Source: Apostichopus japonicus (taxonomy: Eukaryota > Echinodermata > Holothuroidea > Aspidochirotida > Stichopodidae). Taken from it: a DNA stretch of 64,000 bases. The notes beneath the pieces are model-generated. The model was not told the DNA's origin. It saw only the letters and a list, made by a program, of their open reading frames with translations, and did no database searches. The stretch spans positions 2,633,001 to 2,697,000 of the forward strand of contig NC_092574.1 of assembly GCF_037975245.1 (NCBI RefSeq). The letters are read 5' to 3'. How positions within the stretch are numbered: the stretch's first letter is position 1; every line of letters begins with the position of its first letter. The position numbers and the translations under genes are program-made. Shown piece by piece: positions 12,901 through 27,900 of the stretch.

Positions 12901-15900
12901 GTAACGTTAACAATTCCGGAACGTTTCCTTACTAAAGTATCATATTTAATCAAGGTTGGGCGAAATGGCCAGGCTGGTTGGGCGAAATGACCAGGCTGGT
13001 GGGGCGAAATGGCAGTTGGACGAAATGGTTGTTGGGCGAAGTGACCTATTTTCCGAATGACAGTACTAAAAGGTTAGAATGCTCTAGACAAGATAGAGCA
13101 AGTGTGCTATGTTGTGAGGGGACAGGTAAGTTTGTCACTGGAGGTAGGATTGGGATATATGATTATGGAAGGGTTTGTCTGACTTTTGTAGGTGCTTGTA
13201 AGAACAATATTACCTAAACGTGATACTATTTTGCGAATTCGTTGTTTGCATATTAAGTTTCTACAAAACCTCATAACACCCTCCTCATGTTGGCCCTGGA
13301 AGAGGAAGGTTGTTAGTCCTTTCTTGTTTTACAAACTATTTTGACTTTCCTTTTTCTCTTTTTTCTTATTGTAGTAAACTCCAATAGTTCTTCTGGCAGC
13401 ACGAGATATGACCCTGATATACTAAAAGCAGAAATCGCCAATGCTAGACAAAGGGTGCTCAATATCCGCAAAGAAATTCAACATGTGTCAAGATCGAATC
13501 CTATGTGAGTTTTTGGTTTTGATCACAAGAGAAACGTATGCAGTCATGATGGCATGTGTGTGTGTGTGCGCATTTGTGTGTGGGAGACACCTTTGATGCA
13601 ACTACGACATCTCAAGATAGGAACCATGGATACTTTTCGTACTTCATTTGTAGATGTGTCATGTTGAGAGGAAGACCCCTATGTTTTTTGTGGTGGTCAA
13701 AGGTCATCTGAGGTCACCAGAGGTAAAAAACTGAAAACCTTGAAACTTGAAAATGTAAACACAATATCTCATGATAGGAAGTATGATAACTTTTGGTTTC
13801 GATGGCAAGAGAAACCTGTGCAGTCATGATGGCATACGTGTACATGTGGGTGTATGTGTGTGATGCCCTTCTTGTAAACACAATACCTCCAGATAGGACT
13901 CAAGGAAACATTTCATACTTGGCATATAGATGCCTCATGTCAAGTAAAAGAACCCTAGTGTTTTTGATGGAGGTCAAAGGTCATCTGAGATCACCAGTGG
14001 TCAAACTGAAGACCTTGTGAATGCATTACAGTGAGTAGAAGAACTCTATTGCTTTTGTTGGAGGTCATCTGAGGTCAAATGCTGAAAACCTTGTTAACAC
14101 AAATTCTCATGATATGAAAATTTTAATATGTGACATGTGTTTGCATCATATTGAGTAGAAGAAACCTATTGTTTTTTGTTGGAAGTCAAAGGACATTTGG
14201 GATCACCAGAGACCAAACTGAATGCTTTGTGAACACAATATATCAAGAAGGGAACTTTGATGAATCTCATACTTGGTGTGTGAGTGCCCCTTATTGTGTA
14301 GAAGAACCGTTTTTTTTTGGTGGAGTACAAAGGTCATTTGAGGTCACCAGAGTTCAAATGGTGAAAACCTTGTAAACAAGATATGTGAAGCAGGAAAACA
14401 TCTGGATCTTATATCTGGCACGAATTGCCCAAGTTTAATTCAATGCAAGACACCATGTAAACATGACAGTCATACTGTTTGATCTTCTATTTTTAAATTA
14501 TTAATAAAGACCTGTGATGAGTACAACAACCCTATTAAAACTAGTGGAGATCAGAGGTCATACCATGAAAGCTGTGTAAACGTGATGTCTCACAGGTAAA
14601 ACTTTGATGACTCATACTATACTGTGATGCATGGTTCACAAAAATGTTAGTCAACCCCCATGGATCTTAAAGATTCTATACCTACAGAATGTGTAAACAC
14701 AGTAACTTCATGATAAAAACATGTCAATTTGAAACCACAGTAGTTAATAATTCCTATGGGCAAGGAATCAGTAAGCCTTTGGCTGCTGGTTTAACACAAA
14801 TTTATGGAGAGTATATTTATAGATATAAAGAACACATTTGCAATTTTTGAAAGAAAATTTCTATAATTATCTGCTTGTAGGTTGGATTCAAACGAAACCC
14901 AAGTATTTGACCGCGCTCAGCAATCTCGTACCCGAGCTCTGTTGGAAGAAGCTAAAGCTGTAAGAAAATCTTTTTCTATTGGGGCTGGAGATCGGACCTA
15001 CCAACGAAAGGTTTTTTTATTTTTTATCATTTCATTTTTGAAGATGTTTATTGTTTATAATATTATTATAGTGGACAAACACTAGAAATGTCTCCTGAAG
15101 GCTGCATTTTGAGTTGATTTTGCCATAGCCTGCTGGTACAGCCTGGATAAAGGAAGGGTTATGTGCATGAAGAATGTGTAAGACACAGTTTGTGTGGCTA
15201 CTAGGTTGTCAAGTTGGCTCCTTTGCTTATAAAAACACAAATCTCATTGTTGGAGAAGTCGTCTATGACCTGTATGTTATCCACAATGGGTACAAGTCAC
15301 CTTGTGGTGTTGGTGGGGGTCAGTATCCATAATTGGTACAAGTCACCTTGTGTTGTTGGTGGGGGTCAGTGTTATTTGAGGTCAACAGAGGTCAAAGTAT
15401 GGCAGTGTTGATAATTTGCCTAGTAAGGACTTGGTCAGATGGACACAACATTACAACCCAACACAAAGTGCAGCACAAATGGTTGATGTATTGTTAGTAA
15501 GCTAAATCTCACATAGACATCCTTCATGTATTGTGGCTTTGTATTTTCTTGACTCTGTAATAAGCATTTCAACAGTTTGTTAAGTAGTTTTGGTTGGTTG
15601 TACAAACACCTGAGTATCCCCAAGGCCATATACAACAATTGCCAGTCTCAAGTATTAGTATGATGGTCAGTTGATACCTCATATAAAGAGAATTTTCTTT
15701 GTCACTGAATTCTGGTGTTCTAAAGTGCCACCATTTTGTCCCTTTACCTATTTATTCCATAATCCTTTCAAAGTCACATAACCTTTACTAAATTATCTCC
15801 CACCATTTTATTATTCCTGACCTATATCATGTCTCTGTATGTAACACCTTTGCATAGATGCTAAAACCTAGTTAGTTCATTAAAGTCTCTATAACTTCCT

Positions 15901-18900
15901 CACCAATTTTGCTAATGCAGTCATTTCAGCAGTGGCCCAAGGGCTGCTCAGTATGCTTCCTAACTTACACAGTAATCCCAACTGTGATGTTGTAAACAGG
16001 TGAAATCACATATCTATCAAGGTAGCATTTTCTGGTTGCTATCAAATGTAACATGGCATTGAATGCTATGTAAAAAACAATAATGACAAAATAGCAGCAG
16101 TCCAATCATCTTATGATAAAAGAATATTACAGCCTAGTAATTTTGTGCATGATCTGTAGCTGCAGTAGGACAGTGTGCAGTTTCAATACTGCTTTTCAAA
16201 ATAGAAATGATCATAAACATTGCTTTCAGCAAATGTCTGCAGAGACATAGATTCAACTTTTTTTAACAAAAAACATTCAGAATATAATAGATCCCATTGT
16301 GAAATTGACTTGGAAGTTCAATGATAAGGCTATGACTCAGTGGGAGGTAACTATTTGAAATGGTTGGCACTTTGCAAATGCTACTAATAGAGCAGAATTT
16401 TCCATAGGGTGGTGGTTGTTCTAAACTATAGTGTGCAGTCATACTCAATTTGAATCGTTCTTTAAACAAGTATTGCAATTAAGATAATGTCATAAATACC
16501 CCCAAATGGTGTAAGCTGAAGAATTTTGGAGGTCAGTGCTGGTCAAAGTCTGAAAGCAAGCAGAATAACTGAAAAACAAAGTGTACATGAATTTCTTCCT
16601 TTGTGTAATTGTAGATCAAAGTACAAGAACCCTATTGAGTTCTGTGCAGGTCAAAGTTCTACGTCAACAGTAAGGATGAAAATCTGGTATAAAATGTAAT
16701 AACTTACAAGTAAAGCTTGAATTAACTTGATGCTTGACAGTTTGATCGACCTTTATGAGCACAAGAATCCAGTTGCTTCTGTGGAGGTCAAATGTCATTT
16801 TAGCAGCCAAAAAGTCATGAAATGATGGTAATTCCAAAGGTAAAGCTTAGTTAAACATCCTTCTTATTGTGTAAATCTACCGATAATGAGTGCAGTAATC
16901 CTTTCCCCGTAAATGTAGGTAAATACTAACAAAATCTTAAAGTGAACTTGATGGATAGATATATGTTAGTTTGCATAATGAAATAACCTTACTGACCACT
17001 GGAAGTCAGTAATGGGCAGCACTTAAAATGTTGTGTGCAGTGTCACTGTTATATGTTCACATATATATGTTGCTGGTGATTACTTTCTGGTTTATTTTTC
17101 TGTTTGCAGCCGTTAGCAGATAAGACTGGTAGATACTACTCTTCATGCCAAGATGTGTCTACCTCTCTCCCATATCAGCAGAGACTAAGCTCCAGTCAGC
17201 TGGAGCTGCCAGGATCCAGCCTTTCTATTCATAATACACAGCTCCCAGAGAGAACCAAGCTCAATCTTCGGTATGAGGAGTCAAAGAGAAGGTACAAACT
17301 GCATGTTATTAAATGTTCTTATCGTTACTGGCAACCACCATCATGTCACTCTAAAATATTAAATCGGGAACCCCTCTCCCCATGATATTACATGCACAGA
17401 ATGTACCAAAAGTGTAAAGGTAACATTACATATAAGTGTGTTGCTTCAAGACTGACACATTAATGTTGCTATAGGATCTGGAGAGTTATAGACATGGCAA
17501 TAATGTTAGTTGCTGTAAAAGTCTCATTTTATTCTTATTCTGGTGTTTCTTCTACTCCGCCTAGGAGGCCACAGGTCAAGTCTTGTGTGATTTTCAAACT
17601 AAGCTTCTTTCACCAAAGCAATGTCTTCACATCTTATCATCAGCGTGCACAATTTATCGGTGTTTGTGGTGTTGCACCTTCGGCACCATTTCACACTTTG
17701 TATGTAGTGTATAATTCAGGGACTGGTTGCATCACTTAGCTCAGAGAAAGTTAATGCCTCAATAGCTATGGGAATGATACATATTTATTTGAATGTGCTG
17801 CAAGAGTTTTTCAGTAGTTGTTGAGATGTATTAAAAGCATCAAGGACTTTCAGCTGTACATTGACAGTTTAAGTAGCATTACTTCAATTATTGAGTTGCT
17901 TGATTTTATTTGATTTTATCTGCATGCTAAATGTGCATCTGCAGCATCATCTGATCAATATTCTGATTTCTTTCTTTACTGCCGAAGGTTTTGTTTTTTT
18001 ATGTTAATCATTTTGACATTTAAAAGCTCTTGCTTTTTCTTAAATGCATCAGAGAGCTAGATTATTGCAATTTTGTTTTACATCATCCTTGTTGGTAGTT
18101 ATAACTGTTTCTTAAGGTTTTGCTGCTGTCATCTGATGTGAAATTTGCAATCTTGCTTTTCCTACTGTAGAGAATGTTTGTTACAAATTAAGATGGCAGA
18201 GTTAGAGTCACAGCAAGCGAATCCCTTGTCCTCTGAGCTGGCGATGAAACAGGTTACTCTGATCCAAGAAAAAGAAGAACTCCTTAAAGAATTGAAAAAT
18301 GCTCAAAGACACATTCGAAGGAAAGACGAAATCCAGAGGTTACAGGAGAACATTGACCAAGTTGAAAAAGAAATTGTTCTTGCCAAAGATGAATTACTTA
18401 AATTAAACATGCAAAGGTGGAGTACCATTCATTCATGTAAATACTAGCATACTGTACAAATATGCTTATGGAAAACACACTGGTAATATCTTGGAATATT
18501 CAAATCTGGTAAAATACTGTAATTATACAGTAGTAAAGATACTTCCTTCTGCAAGGAAAATGTTGAATAAATCAGAGATGTCCAAGCTATGCTTTGTACT
18601 ATACAGGGTAGAAAACAAATCATTCACAGTCATTAGCAAGGAGCGCTACACATAACATATTATTCACTGTTGTGGCCAAACTGTAGCATTTACCATTGTG
18701 TTTTCTGTAAGGATATGTAGTTATCTGTTGAGGTTGACTAATCCTGTTATGCTGTCTGTCTGATTGTTTATTGCTGTATAAAGACTTTTGCATTTGTTTT
18801 CTATTTTCACCAATTAACACTGTCTTTTCGCACCAGTTTGCACTCTATGCCTGTGAGCAATAATCTTGCAAAAATCTAGAATTGCAAGGTTGAAGCATTG

Positions 18901-21900
18901 TTTGTAATAGATAATGAGAAATGCACATGGAGGTGTGATGAGAAACATACAGGATAGGTGTGGTAAGATCACTTTAAAAATAATGGCCTGCTGCATTTGC
19001 TTTGTATACTTTTTTTGGCATTTCATTGCTTACCCTCTTCCTCAATCAAAATTCAATACTAAATACAGATCGTACAAACTGAACCAAAGAAGCTGCTGTT
19101 AAAGCTGACAGCTAATGTGTGATGTAGAGACTGATTGTAAAATGCTGAAAGTTAATATGTGATCTAGAGACTGATTATATAGGCTGATAGCTAATGTGTG
19201 ATGTAGTGACTGATTATATAGGCTGATAGCTAATGTGTGATGTAGAGGCTGATTGTAAAGGCTGATAGCTAATGTGTGATGTAGTGACTGATTATATAGG
19301 CTGATAGCTAATGTGTGATGTAGAGACTGATTGTAAAGGCTGATAGCTAATGTGTGATGTAGAGACTGATTGTAAAATGCTGATAGCTAATGTGTGATGT
19401 AGAGACTGATTGTAAAGGCTGATAGCTAATGTGTGATGTAGAGACTGATTGTATAGACTGATAGCTAATGTGTGATGTAGAGACTGATTGTAAAACGCTG
19501 ATAGCTAATGTGTGATGTAGAGACTGATTGTAAAGGCTGATAGCTAACGTGTGATGTAGACTGATTGTAAAGGCTGATAGCTAACGTGTGATGTAGAGAC
19601 TGATTGTAAATGCTGATAGCTAATGTGTGATGTAGAGACTGATTGTAAAGGCTGATAGCTAATGTGCGATGTAGAGACTGATTGTAAAGGCTGATAGCTA
19701 ACGTGTGATGTAGAGACTGATTGTAAAGGCTGATAGCTAATGTGTGATGTAGAGACTGATTGTAAAGGCTGATAGCTAATGTGCGATGTAGAGACTGATT
19801 GTAAAGGCTACAGCTAATGTGTGATGTAGAGACTGATTGTAAAGGCTGACAGCTAATATGTGATGTAGAGACTGATTGTAAAAGCTGACAGCTAATGTGT
19901 GATGTAGAGACTGATTGTAAAGGCTGATAGCTAATGTGTGATGTAGAGACTGATTGTATAGACTGATAGCTAATGTGTGATGTAGAGACTGATTGTATAG
20001 ACTGATAGCTAATGTGTGATGTAGAGACTGATTGTAAAGGCTGATAGCTAATGTGTGATGTAGAGACTGATTGTAAAGGCTGATAGCTAATGTGTGATGT
20101 AGAGACTGATTGTAAAGGCTGACAGCTAATGTGTGATGTAGAGACTGATTGTAAAGGCTGATAGCTAATGTGTGATGTAGAGACTGATTGTATAGACTGA
20201 TAGCTAATGTGTGATGTAGAGACTGATTGTAAAGGCTGATAGCTAATGTGTGATGTAGAGACTGATTGTAAAGGCTGATAGCTAATGTGTGATGTAGAGA
20301 CTGATTGTAAAGGCTGACAGCTAATGTGTGATGTAGAGACTGATTGTAAAGGCTGATAGCTAATGTGTGATGTAGAGACTGATTGTAAAGGCTGATAGCT
20401 AATGTGTGATGTAGAGACTGATTGTAAAGGCTGATAGCTAATGTGTGATGTAGAGACTGATTGTAAAGGCTGATAGCTAATGTGTGATGTAGAGACTGAT
20501 TGTAAAGGCTGACAGCTAATGTGTGATGTAGAGACTGATTGTAAAGGCTGATAGCTAATGTGTGATGTAGAGACTGATTGTAAAGGCTGACAGCTAATGT
20601 GTGATGTAGAGACTGATTGTAAAGGCTGATAGCTAATGTGTGATGTAGAGACTGATTGTAAAGGCTGATAGCTAATGTGTGATGTAGAGACTGATTGTAA
20701 AGGCTGATAGCTAATGTGTGATGTAGACTGATTGTAAAGGCTGATAGCTAACGTGTGATGTAGAGACTGATTGTATAGACTGATAGCTAATGTGTGATGT
20801 AGAGACTGATTGTAAAGGCTGATAGCTAATGTGTGATGTAGAGACTGATTTGTAAAGGCTGATAGCTAATGTGTGATGTAGAGACTGATTGTAAAGGCTG
20901 ACAGCTAATGTGTGATGTAGAGACTGTTTGTAAAACGCTGATAGCTAATGTGTGATGTAGAGACTGATTGTAAAGGCTGATAGCTAATGTGTGATGTAGA
21001 GACTGATTGTAAAGGCTGACAGCTAATGTGTGATGTAGAGACTGATTGTAAAGGCTGATAGCTAATGTGTGATGTAGAGACTGATTGTAAAACACTGACA
21101 GCTAATGTGTGATGTAGAGACTGATTGTAAAACGCTGATAGCTAATGTGTGATGTAGAGACTGATTGTAAAGGCTGAGAGCTAATGTGTGATGTAGAGAC
21201 TGATTGTAAAGGCTGACAGCTAGTATGTGATGTAGAGACTGATTGTAAAAGCTGACAGCTAATGTGTGATGTAGAGACTGATTGTAAAGGCTGATAGCTA
21301 ATGTGTGATGTAGACTGATTGTAAAGGCGATAGCTAATGTGTGATGTAGAGACTGATTGTAAAGGCTGATAGCTAATGTGTGATGAAGAGACTGATTGTA
21401 AAACACTGACAGCTAATGTGTGATGTAGAGACTGATTGTAAAGGCTGATAGCTAATGTGTGATGTAGAGACTGATTGTAAAGGCTGATAGCTAATGTGTG
21501 ATGTAGAGACTGATTGTAAAGGCTGATAGCTAATGTGTGATGTAGAGACTGACTGTTACAGCTGATAGCTAATGTGTGATATAGATTAATTATAAAGGCT
21601 GACAATTAATGTGTGATGTAAGACTGATTGTAAAAGCTGATTTGTAATGTAGAGAGTAGGTTACTAGAGACTGAAGCTTAAATGTAATATTTTGCAATTT
21701 TAATCTTGCAGGTGGTAAGATATCTAATGTTTGTAAGAATAGTGAAACAAAGATGTGCATTGTCTTATTGCTTTCAAGTGTTCCATGAAAATTAAGTTTT
21801 AATTACTGAGTACTCTCTATGCTAATTTTGGAATCATTACAACAGTTGTGTAATTTTGATAGAATCTCACAACAAAATTTCATTCTATTTGATAACAGAA

Positions 21901-24900
21901 CAAGTCTTAATGACGAAAAAAGGCGGTTAGCACAGCAGCTTTCAGAAACAACTCGACAAGCAAATGTTTTAGAATCAAAACTTAGAAGGTAAGAGCCTAA
22001 CAAGTTTCCCTTGATGTAACCTTCATATGGGATGACTATGTGACTTATATTGAAAGTTTATGATGAGAGAAGAACCATGCTATCCTATGGTGCATTACAG
22101 GTTCATGATTTCCTACTTGGTATGTGGAAGTTAGTACAAGAAACCTGTTTCCTATAGAGCTCAAAGATCATTTGAGTTTGACGAGGGTCTAAAAACTTGT
22201 AAACGTGTTATCTCCCAAAGCAAAGCTTGAATGTATTTTATAGTTGATGTATTGATCCAGCTTAGTGATAAGAAGGACCTATTGTTTTCTGTGGAGAAAG
22301 ATAGTTGGTACCGGTCAATTCAAATATTTGTGAACTCGTTTGAAATGCTATTGCTCCAGGATGTAGCGATGGATACATCTAGTTGAATCTTGCTTTATGT
22401 TTGCCAAGTAGGAAATTGTGTTTCACATGCCAACATCCGAGGAAACTATAAAGTGGTCCAAATGTCAAACCTAGCAACAAGAGCAAACTCCACAAGTTGG
22501 CTATCAAGCTCATTTGTCCATTGTTCATAGACAATCTAGCTTGTGTGTTTTCATCAGCATTTGTCCATGAACTTTCATATGTTCCTGGTTGTGTGTGCTC
22601 TACTGTGTGGATTAATGTACAAGCATAATGAGGTGAGGAAAAAAATTTAAGCAGTGCCATCACTGGAGGCTAGGTTTACAAGGAAAATTATGTAATGAGA
22701 AGAATAGTGTGTTCGATCAGTCTACCAAAAAACCACCAGGAACAATATTAATCATAACAAGTTACATATAATCTCCAGAGATGTACAAATTGAAATAGTA
22801 TAATATCACATTATGTTCTTGAGATACAATATTTTCTGTATTGGATTAAATGGTTAATAACTTTCAAATAAAGAACAGACAAATGTTTCAAGCACTTAGA
22901 TCTCTTAGTTGGATGGAGGGATATCAAATAGTTGTGAATGTTACATGGCTTGGTCAAAATGGTGCAAAGTTATACCCAATGCAAAATACGCTCTAAAGAT
23001 CTGCAAACCATTACCAATGTTCTCTATGGAGCTTTGCAACTTTTGGACGGGACCTCCCCAGGTGGTTCACACAGTATAAAAACTGATAAATATGGTCTTA
23101 GTGGTGTATGTAATCTTGTAGTTCTCACCTCTGTTTTCTCCATGGTTCCTAGACAGACTAGCAATGATAGAGGCCTAAGTTAGAGCATACTTAAGCTCTT
23201 CCAGTCTACTTGAGAATCATGGTTGAATACCAAACATTTCATGGGTGTTCTTTTAAGCCTTAGCAATCTTCTAATAGCAGACAATGCATTTTGTGCAGTA
23301 GGTAACAGGAATGTTTCCTCTCTTTGGAGATGTTTCTGCACAGTTTGAATGTCTAACCGTTGTCTGAGGCAGTTAGCCTGTAGTTACTGATTTCTGCTCA
23401 TATTTCTATTCACCAGATGATTGAAGTTCTTTCATCAGATTTGGGTAATATTCTTTGTCTTCTTATTGTAGTCTTTCAGTCAGCACCTTGTCATCAAGTT
23501 CAAGCAGAGGTTCTCTTGGTCCATCTAGTCATGGCTCTCTAGCATCGAGCAAAGGATCCATCAATAGCGCCCTCAGTCAGGCAGAACTAAACAGTGCTGG
23601 TGGCTCATTGCTAAACCTTGCAAACATTGAAGATATCAAGCATCAGGTAATCATGCAGTAGATTATTCTTGAGAACTTATGATGATCATGGAAAGTACAT
23701 AGGAAAGCAGATAATTACATTACTCTGTTTTATTGTTACAGGTGGATGCATTGATACAAGGTGGCATTGCAGGCCTGGACCCTCCTAACCCCTATCACAG
23801 GCAGTATACCAATATGAGCAGACCTAACAGTGCAGAGAACATGCTGAACTCAGGTGAAACTAAAGTGTCTATGGTCTCATTATCCTCTCGTTCATCTTTG
23901 TCTTCCATCTCCCCTCCATCCTCTCCGATTACCAGTGGACATCTTGAGGAGGATGGTAAAGCCATGACAATAGCTGAGTATATTGCCAGTGTTGAGCAGG
24001 GGAGACAGTTAACTGCCTACAACCAATTCATTGTTGGTAATAATTATCAGCCAAGCCTTGACAATGTTAACTCACAACTAGTTGAGAAAGGGCAACCTCC
24101 ATTGGATGAAGAGCAGTTTTCTCGATGTCTGAAGCAATGGCACATCAGCTCAGAAGATCCAACTCCAACCAATACATTGAGCTCTAGACAATCAGGCAGA
24201 CATGATATTGGAAGGGAGGACGTGACCGCCATGGTCAGAGAAGGTCAGTTCATTCATGTTTTCTTCAAAGAGGATTGTTATTAACTTCTGTACCTGAGCA
24301 TAGCAATACAGTGATTAATAAGGATTGCACTGTACCTTAGGATACTAGAATATACTTCATTAAGGATTGTAATTATACCGGTGCTTTGCCTGAGTGGATA
24401 AATGCATTTGAAGCAATGAGGCTTAGCAGCCTAGGGGGTTCCAGGTTCGATACCCGGCCGGTCATAGTAAGTTCGGGTTTTCATCCAAGAGTAATCTATG
24501 GTTTTCCCATCTGAAATGACTTTCTCAATTGAGAAGATCCCAAAGTTGAGTTAAAATGTTGAATTGGAAGCCAACCAACGTGTATGTTGTAATCCATAAC
24601 CCCTAGCAGGTTTCTCCCTCAGTTGTGGTCGCTTAAGGGTTGTAAAATAACTGATGATTATGATTATTATAATATTATTATTATTAATTAACTTTTGTAC
24701 CTGAGCATAGCAATACAGTGATTAATGAGGATTGCACTGTACCTGAGGATACCAGCATGTACCCCACAGGATTTTATTTCACTTCTGTACCAGCTAAAGG
24801 CAAACAGAATGTGATGTGTGTGTGCTTGGACATGGAAAGCAATCACTAACCCCTATTCATTTTTCCCACAGAAGTTCTCTTTCAGTTAATGAAACGAGGC

Positions 24901-27900
24901 TGTTTGTTTTAAGATGATAAAAACTTTCCTTGCTTAATCTTCCATCCAGGTAACATACAGAGACAGCCAGACCAGCCAACATCTCATTCACAAGGTGTGT
25001 CAGCTGCGGTATCTAATGAGTCCATGACTGCAGACAGTGGGGTCTATGAGGTGGTTTGTAAAAGGTCAGTTTACATTTCATGTCATATGCATAAGGGCTG
25101 TGAACAAAACCTTTTACATTTATTAATGTTGCTTTTTCAGATGTTAGAAATAAGAGACCACTTCCTTGTAATACCACCAAATTGTTTGATGCATGAAGCC
25201 ACATTTTCTTTTTGGACAATATTCTTATTTGTTGAAGAGGTCAAAGGTCAAAAGAGATCTACAGGGCAGTGTTGGAAAACCTTGTTTAATTTCCCACAAA
25301 CACACTTCGAACAACTGCCGGTGTTCGCGCAGCGAACACACCCGGCAGGTACAGCTTGCCGGTGGTTGTCTAAGGGGAGAAGGCCCCTGGAAAATTTTAG
25401 TATATTTGCTTGTCTGGTGATATAAAAAATCCCAGTTCAAATGCAAGACACTGAAAATTGTTTGAATTTACATTGTCACTAAAACTGATGAAAATGATAA
25501 AATGACAAGTGAGAGAAGCTAGAGTAGTAGTAGTTAGAGTTATTATGTTATAAATTGAAAAGAGATTTAATCTGTCTGACAATATTTAAAGAGTTTTACA
25601 AACAAAATTTCCGATATTTTAAAAAAAAAATTGTTTGGCAAAGCTCCGATTCTAGACTGACTAACAAAGAACAGCGTGCACTATACGTATATTACAACTG
25701 CAGTGCTTAACTCTACTCAATAGACTACAACATGTGCTGCGAATTTTCCCAGTAACCTTGCCAAACAACTGTGAGCTAACACCTGTTTGTTAACATTTTT
25801 GGCACGTTTCCAGGGGAAGTTCCATGGAGTAAACTGTTTTGGCCCCCCTCTAAAATTAATTAGGTCAGTCAGTAAAGGAACGGCAAAGTTATGCGAACTA
25901 TTATCGTAGACGTTCAAGAAAAGTAAGTCAAATATCCCTGTAACATTTAGATAAGTAAAACACACCTTAAGCCAACTGACTCCGCATGAACAAAACTGTC
26001 TAGTAGTATATTACCCATCAAAATATGACGCACTATACAACGCATAGCATGATATCACAGCCCCTAGCTACGGCCATCTTGATGAAAATCTTGAAATCAC
26101 ATGTTTTAGGCCACATGGCATGATTAACTATATACTGAATATTGTTTCCATGTTCCTGTAAGAAAAATGTAAATTCCGTAAAATAAAATTGTGTTTTTTT
26201 AGTTACGTGAGATTCGTAACTGCCGAGGTGGTTAGGCTATTATTCACCTAACTATGGTAGGATCTTTCTTCGTATATTTGGAAAATTCTAGAAAATACTT
26301 TCTTTTGCCCCGCTTAACACCAGATGTGGTCTGATATTCATAAATGGGTGTACTAGAGCCTTGTTTACATGACATTAGTTGCGTTTAGCACGATATGCCA
26401 GTTTCGCGAGAATTGTTCGAAAGGTTTTGCTCAATCTTTCGTAAAATTTGAAAGGTCTACGACCTTACATTTCGTACACAATTGGTAATTTCTCTCCTGA
26501 TTTTCAGAGTTTTTATTTCCTTACGGTTGAGTGAATAAGTTGTGCCTTGAGTATAAACCTTATCGCGAATGCAAGAAAACGATGCAGGATTTCCAGCAGA
26601 CAAATGTTTTCTTTGCGGGATTACTGAGTCAGTTGAAGGGAATCCCGCATCTTAGAGGGAACATTGAACTGAAGTCAAATAGTTTACTTACATACAATAA
26701 AAAAACAAAAACTAGATAAAGTTGATTAAGTTTCTGTTTATTTTTTCTAGGTCTGAGATCCAGTTAGAATTTCTCTACAGACTACAGGATGCTTCTCTGA
26801 CAATAACACTAGATTGCTTGCGAAATCTTTCAGTTATTTGGCCCTTAGGGCCATCACATATCTGGTAAGTGGCTATAGTTGCACTTAGTCATCTGTGTTA
26901 CTTTTATAGTCCATACATCTGAATACTAAGAGTATACTGATAGAATAATTCCACAAGCTACTGGAGGCAGTTTTTCCCTTAATTCATTAAATCCATTTAT
27001 TCATCCAGTCGAATGCTACTAGAATTCATGTCTGTCAAGATGCTCCAATGCATGGTTTGATGATGATCAAGCCTCGATCTCAATCCATATAACTCCTTAT
27101 TATGTTTACCGTATGTCAAGATCCTTCAAGAAAGTGTTGATGATGGCCTTAGCTTGATCAAGCCTAGTTTACAAGCCACCAGGTCATGAGAATTGAACCG
27201 AAAAAGTCAAAACCAGGATCAGTCTGGCTCTTGCGCTAGACAGTTTTACTAGCCATCTAATTAAATATTCCACGTCTAGTTGAGAGAATGTGAAAATGTC
27301 TTCCAAAGCTCCTCAAATTTGACACATTTGCAAAGTATAACCCATGTCATTTTAAATGCCCCTGAAACATTTAGCTATTTCTAGTGCATTGTACATCTAA
27401 TACAACTGTTTCATCAGTTTTCTGTGTCAGTATATGATTACTATCCTCCTGTTAGAAGAAAGCCTAACCACTTAGCACTTACATGCTTGACATGACAAAT
27501 ATTTGTGAAATAATGATTTGAATTTAAGCGCAGCAAAAAAATAAATGCATATGAGGCGAAATTTAACTCCATCTTGTAATGGATTAAAAGTTGCTTCCTT
27601 AATTAATCCTTTTGATCTTGCAGCTTTCTGAAAGGAAACCTTAATCTAGGTTCAAGTGTGCCTACAGTTGAGCTGAGAACAGATTGGTTTCAGGTAGACC
27701 TCCAGGGAGAAGAAAGTAGAATCAACCAAAAAGTGAAAGTGAATGTAACCAGGGAACAACTATGTGAAGCTAGTTTACAATTACTTATCTGTGTTGATTC
27801 TGGTGGTGGCCAGGAAGAATGTGTGGTAAGTAGAATTCACCATCTGGTAGTTGTGAGATCGGAGTTTATGAATGATTTTGTGTCACTGTTTTAATACATT

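Noticed and set aside
20826-21605. Minus-strand repeats LYNQSLHHTLAIS
   Set aside because: Artefact of the 39-bp minisatellite period.
24380-24470. Functional tRNA gene
   Set aside because: A and B boxes are present, but the acceptor stem does not close and a SINE body with an ATT-rich tail follows.
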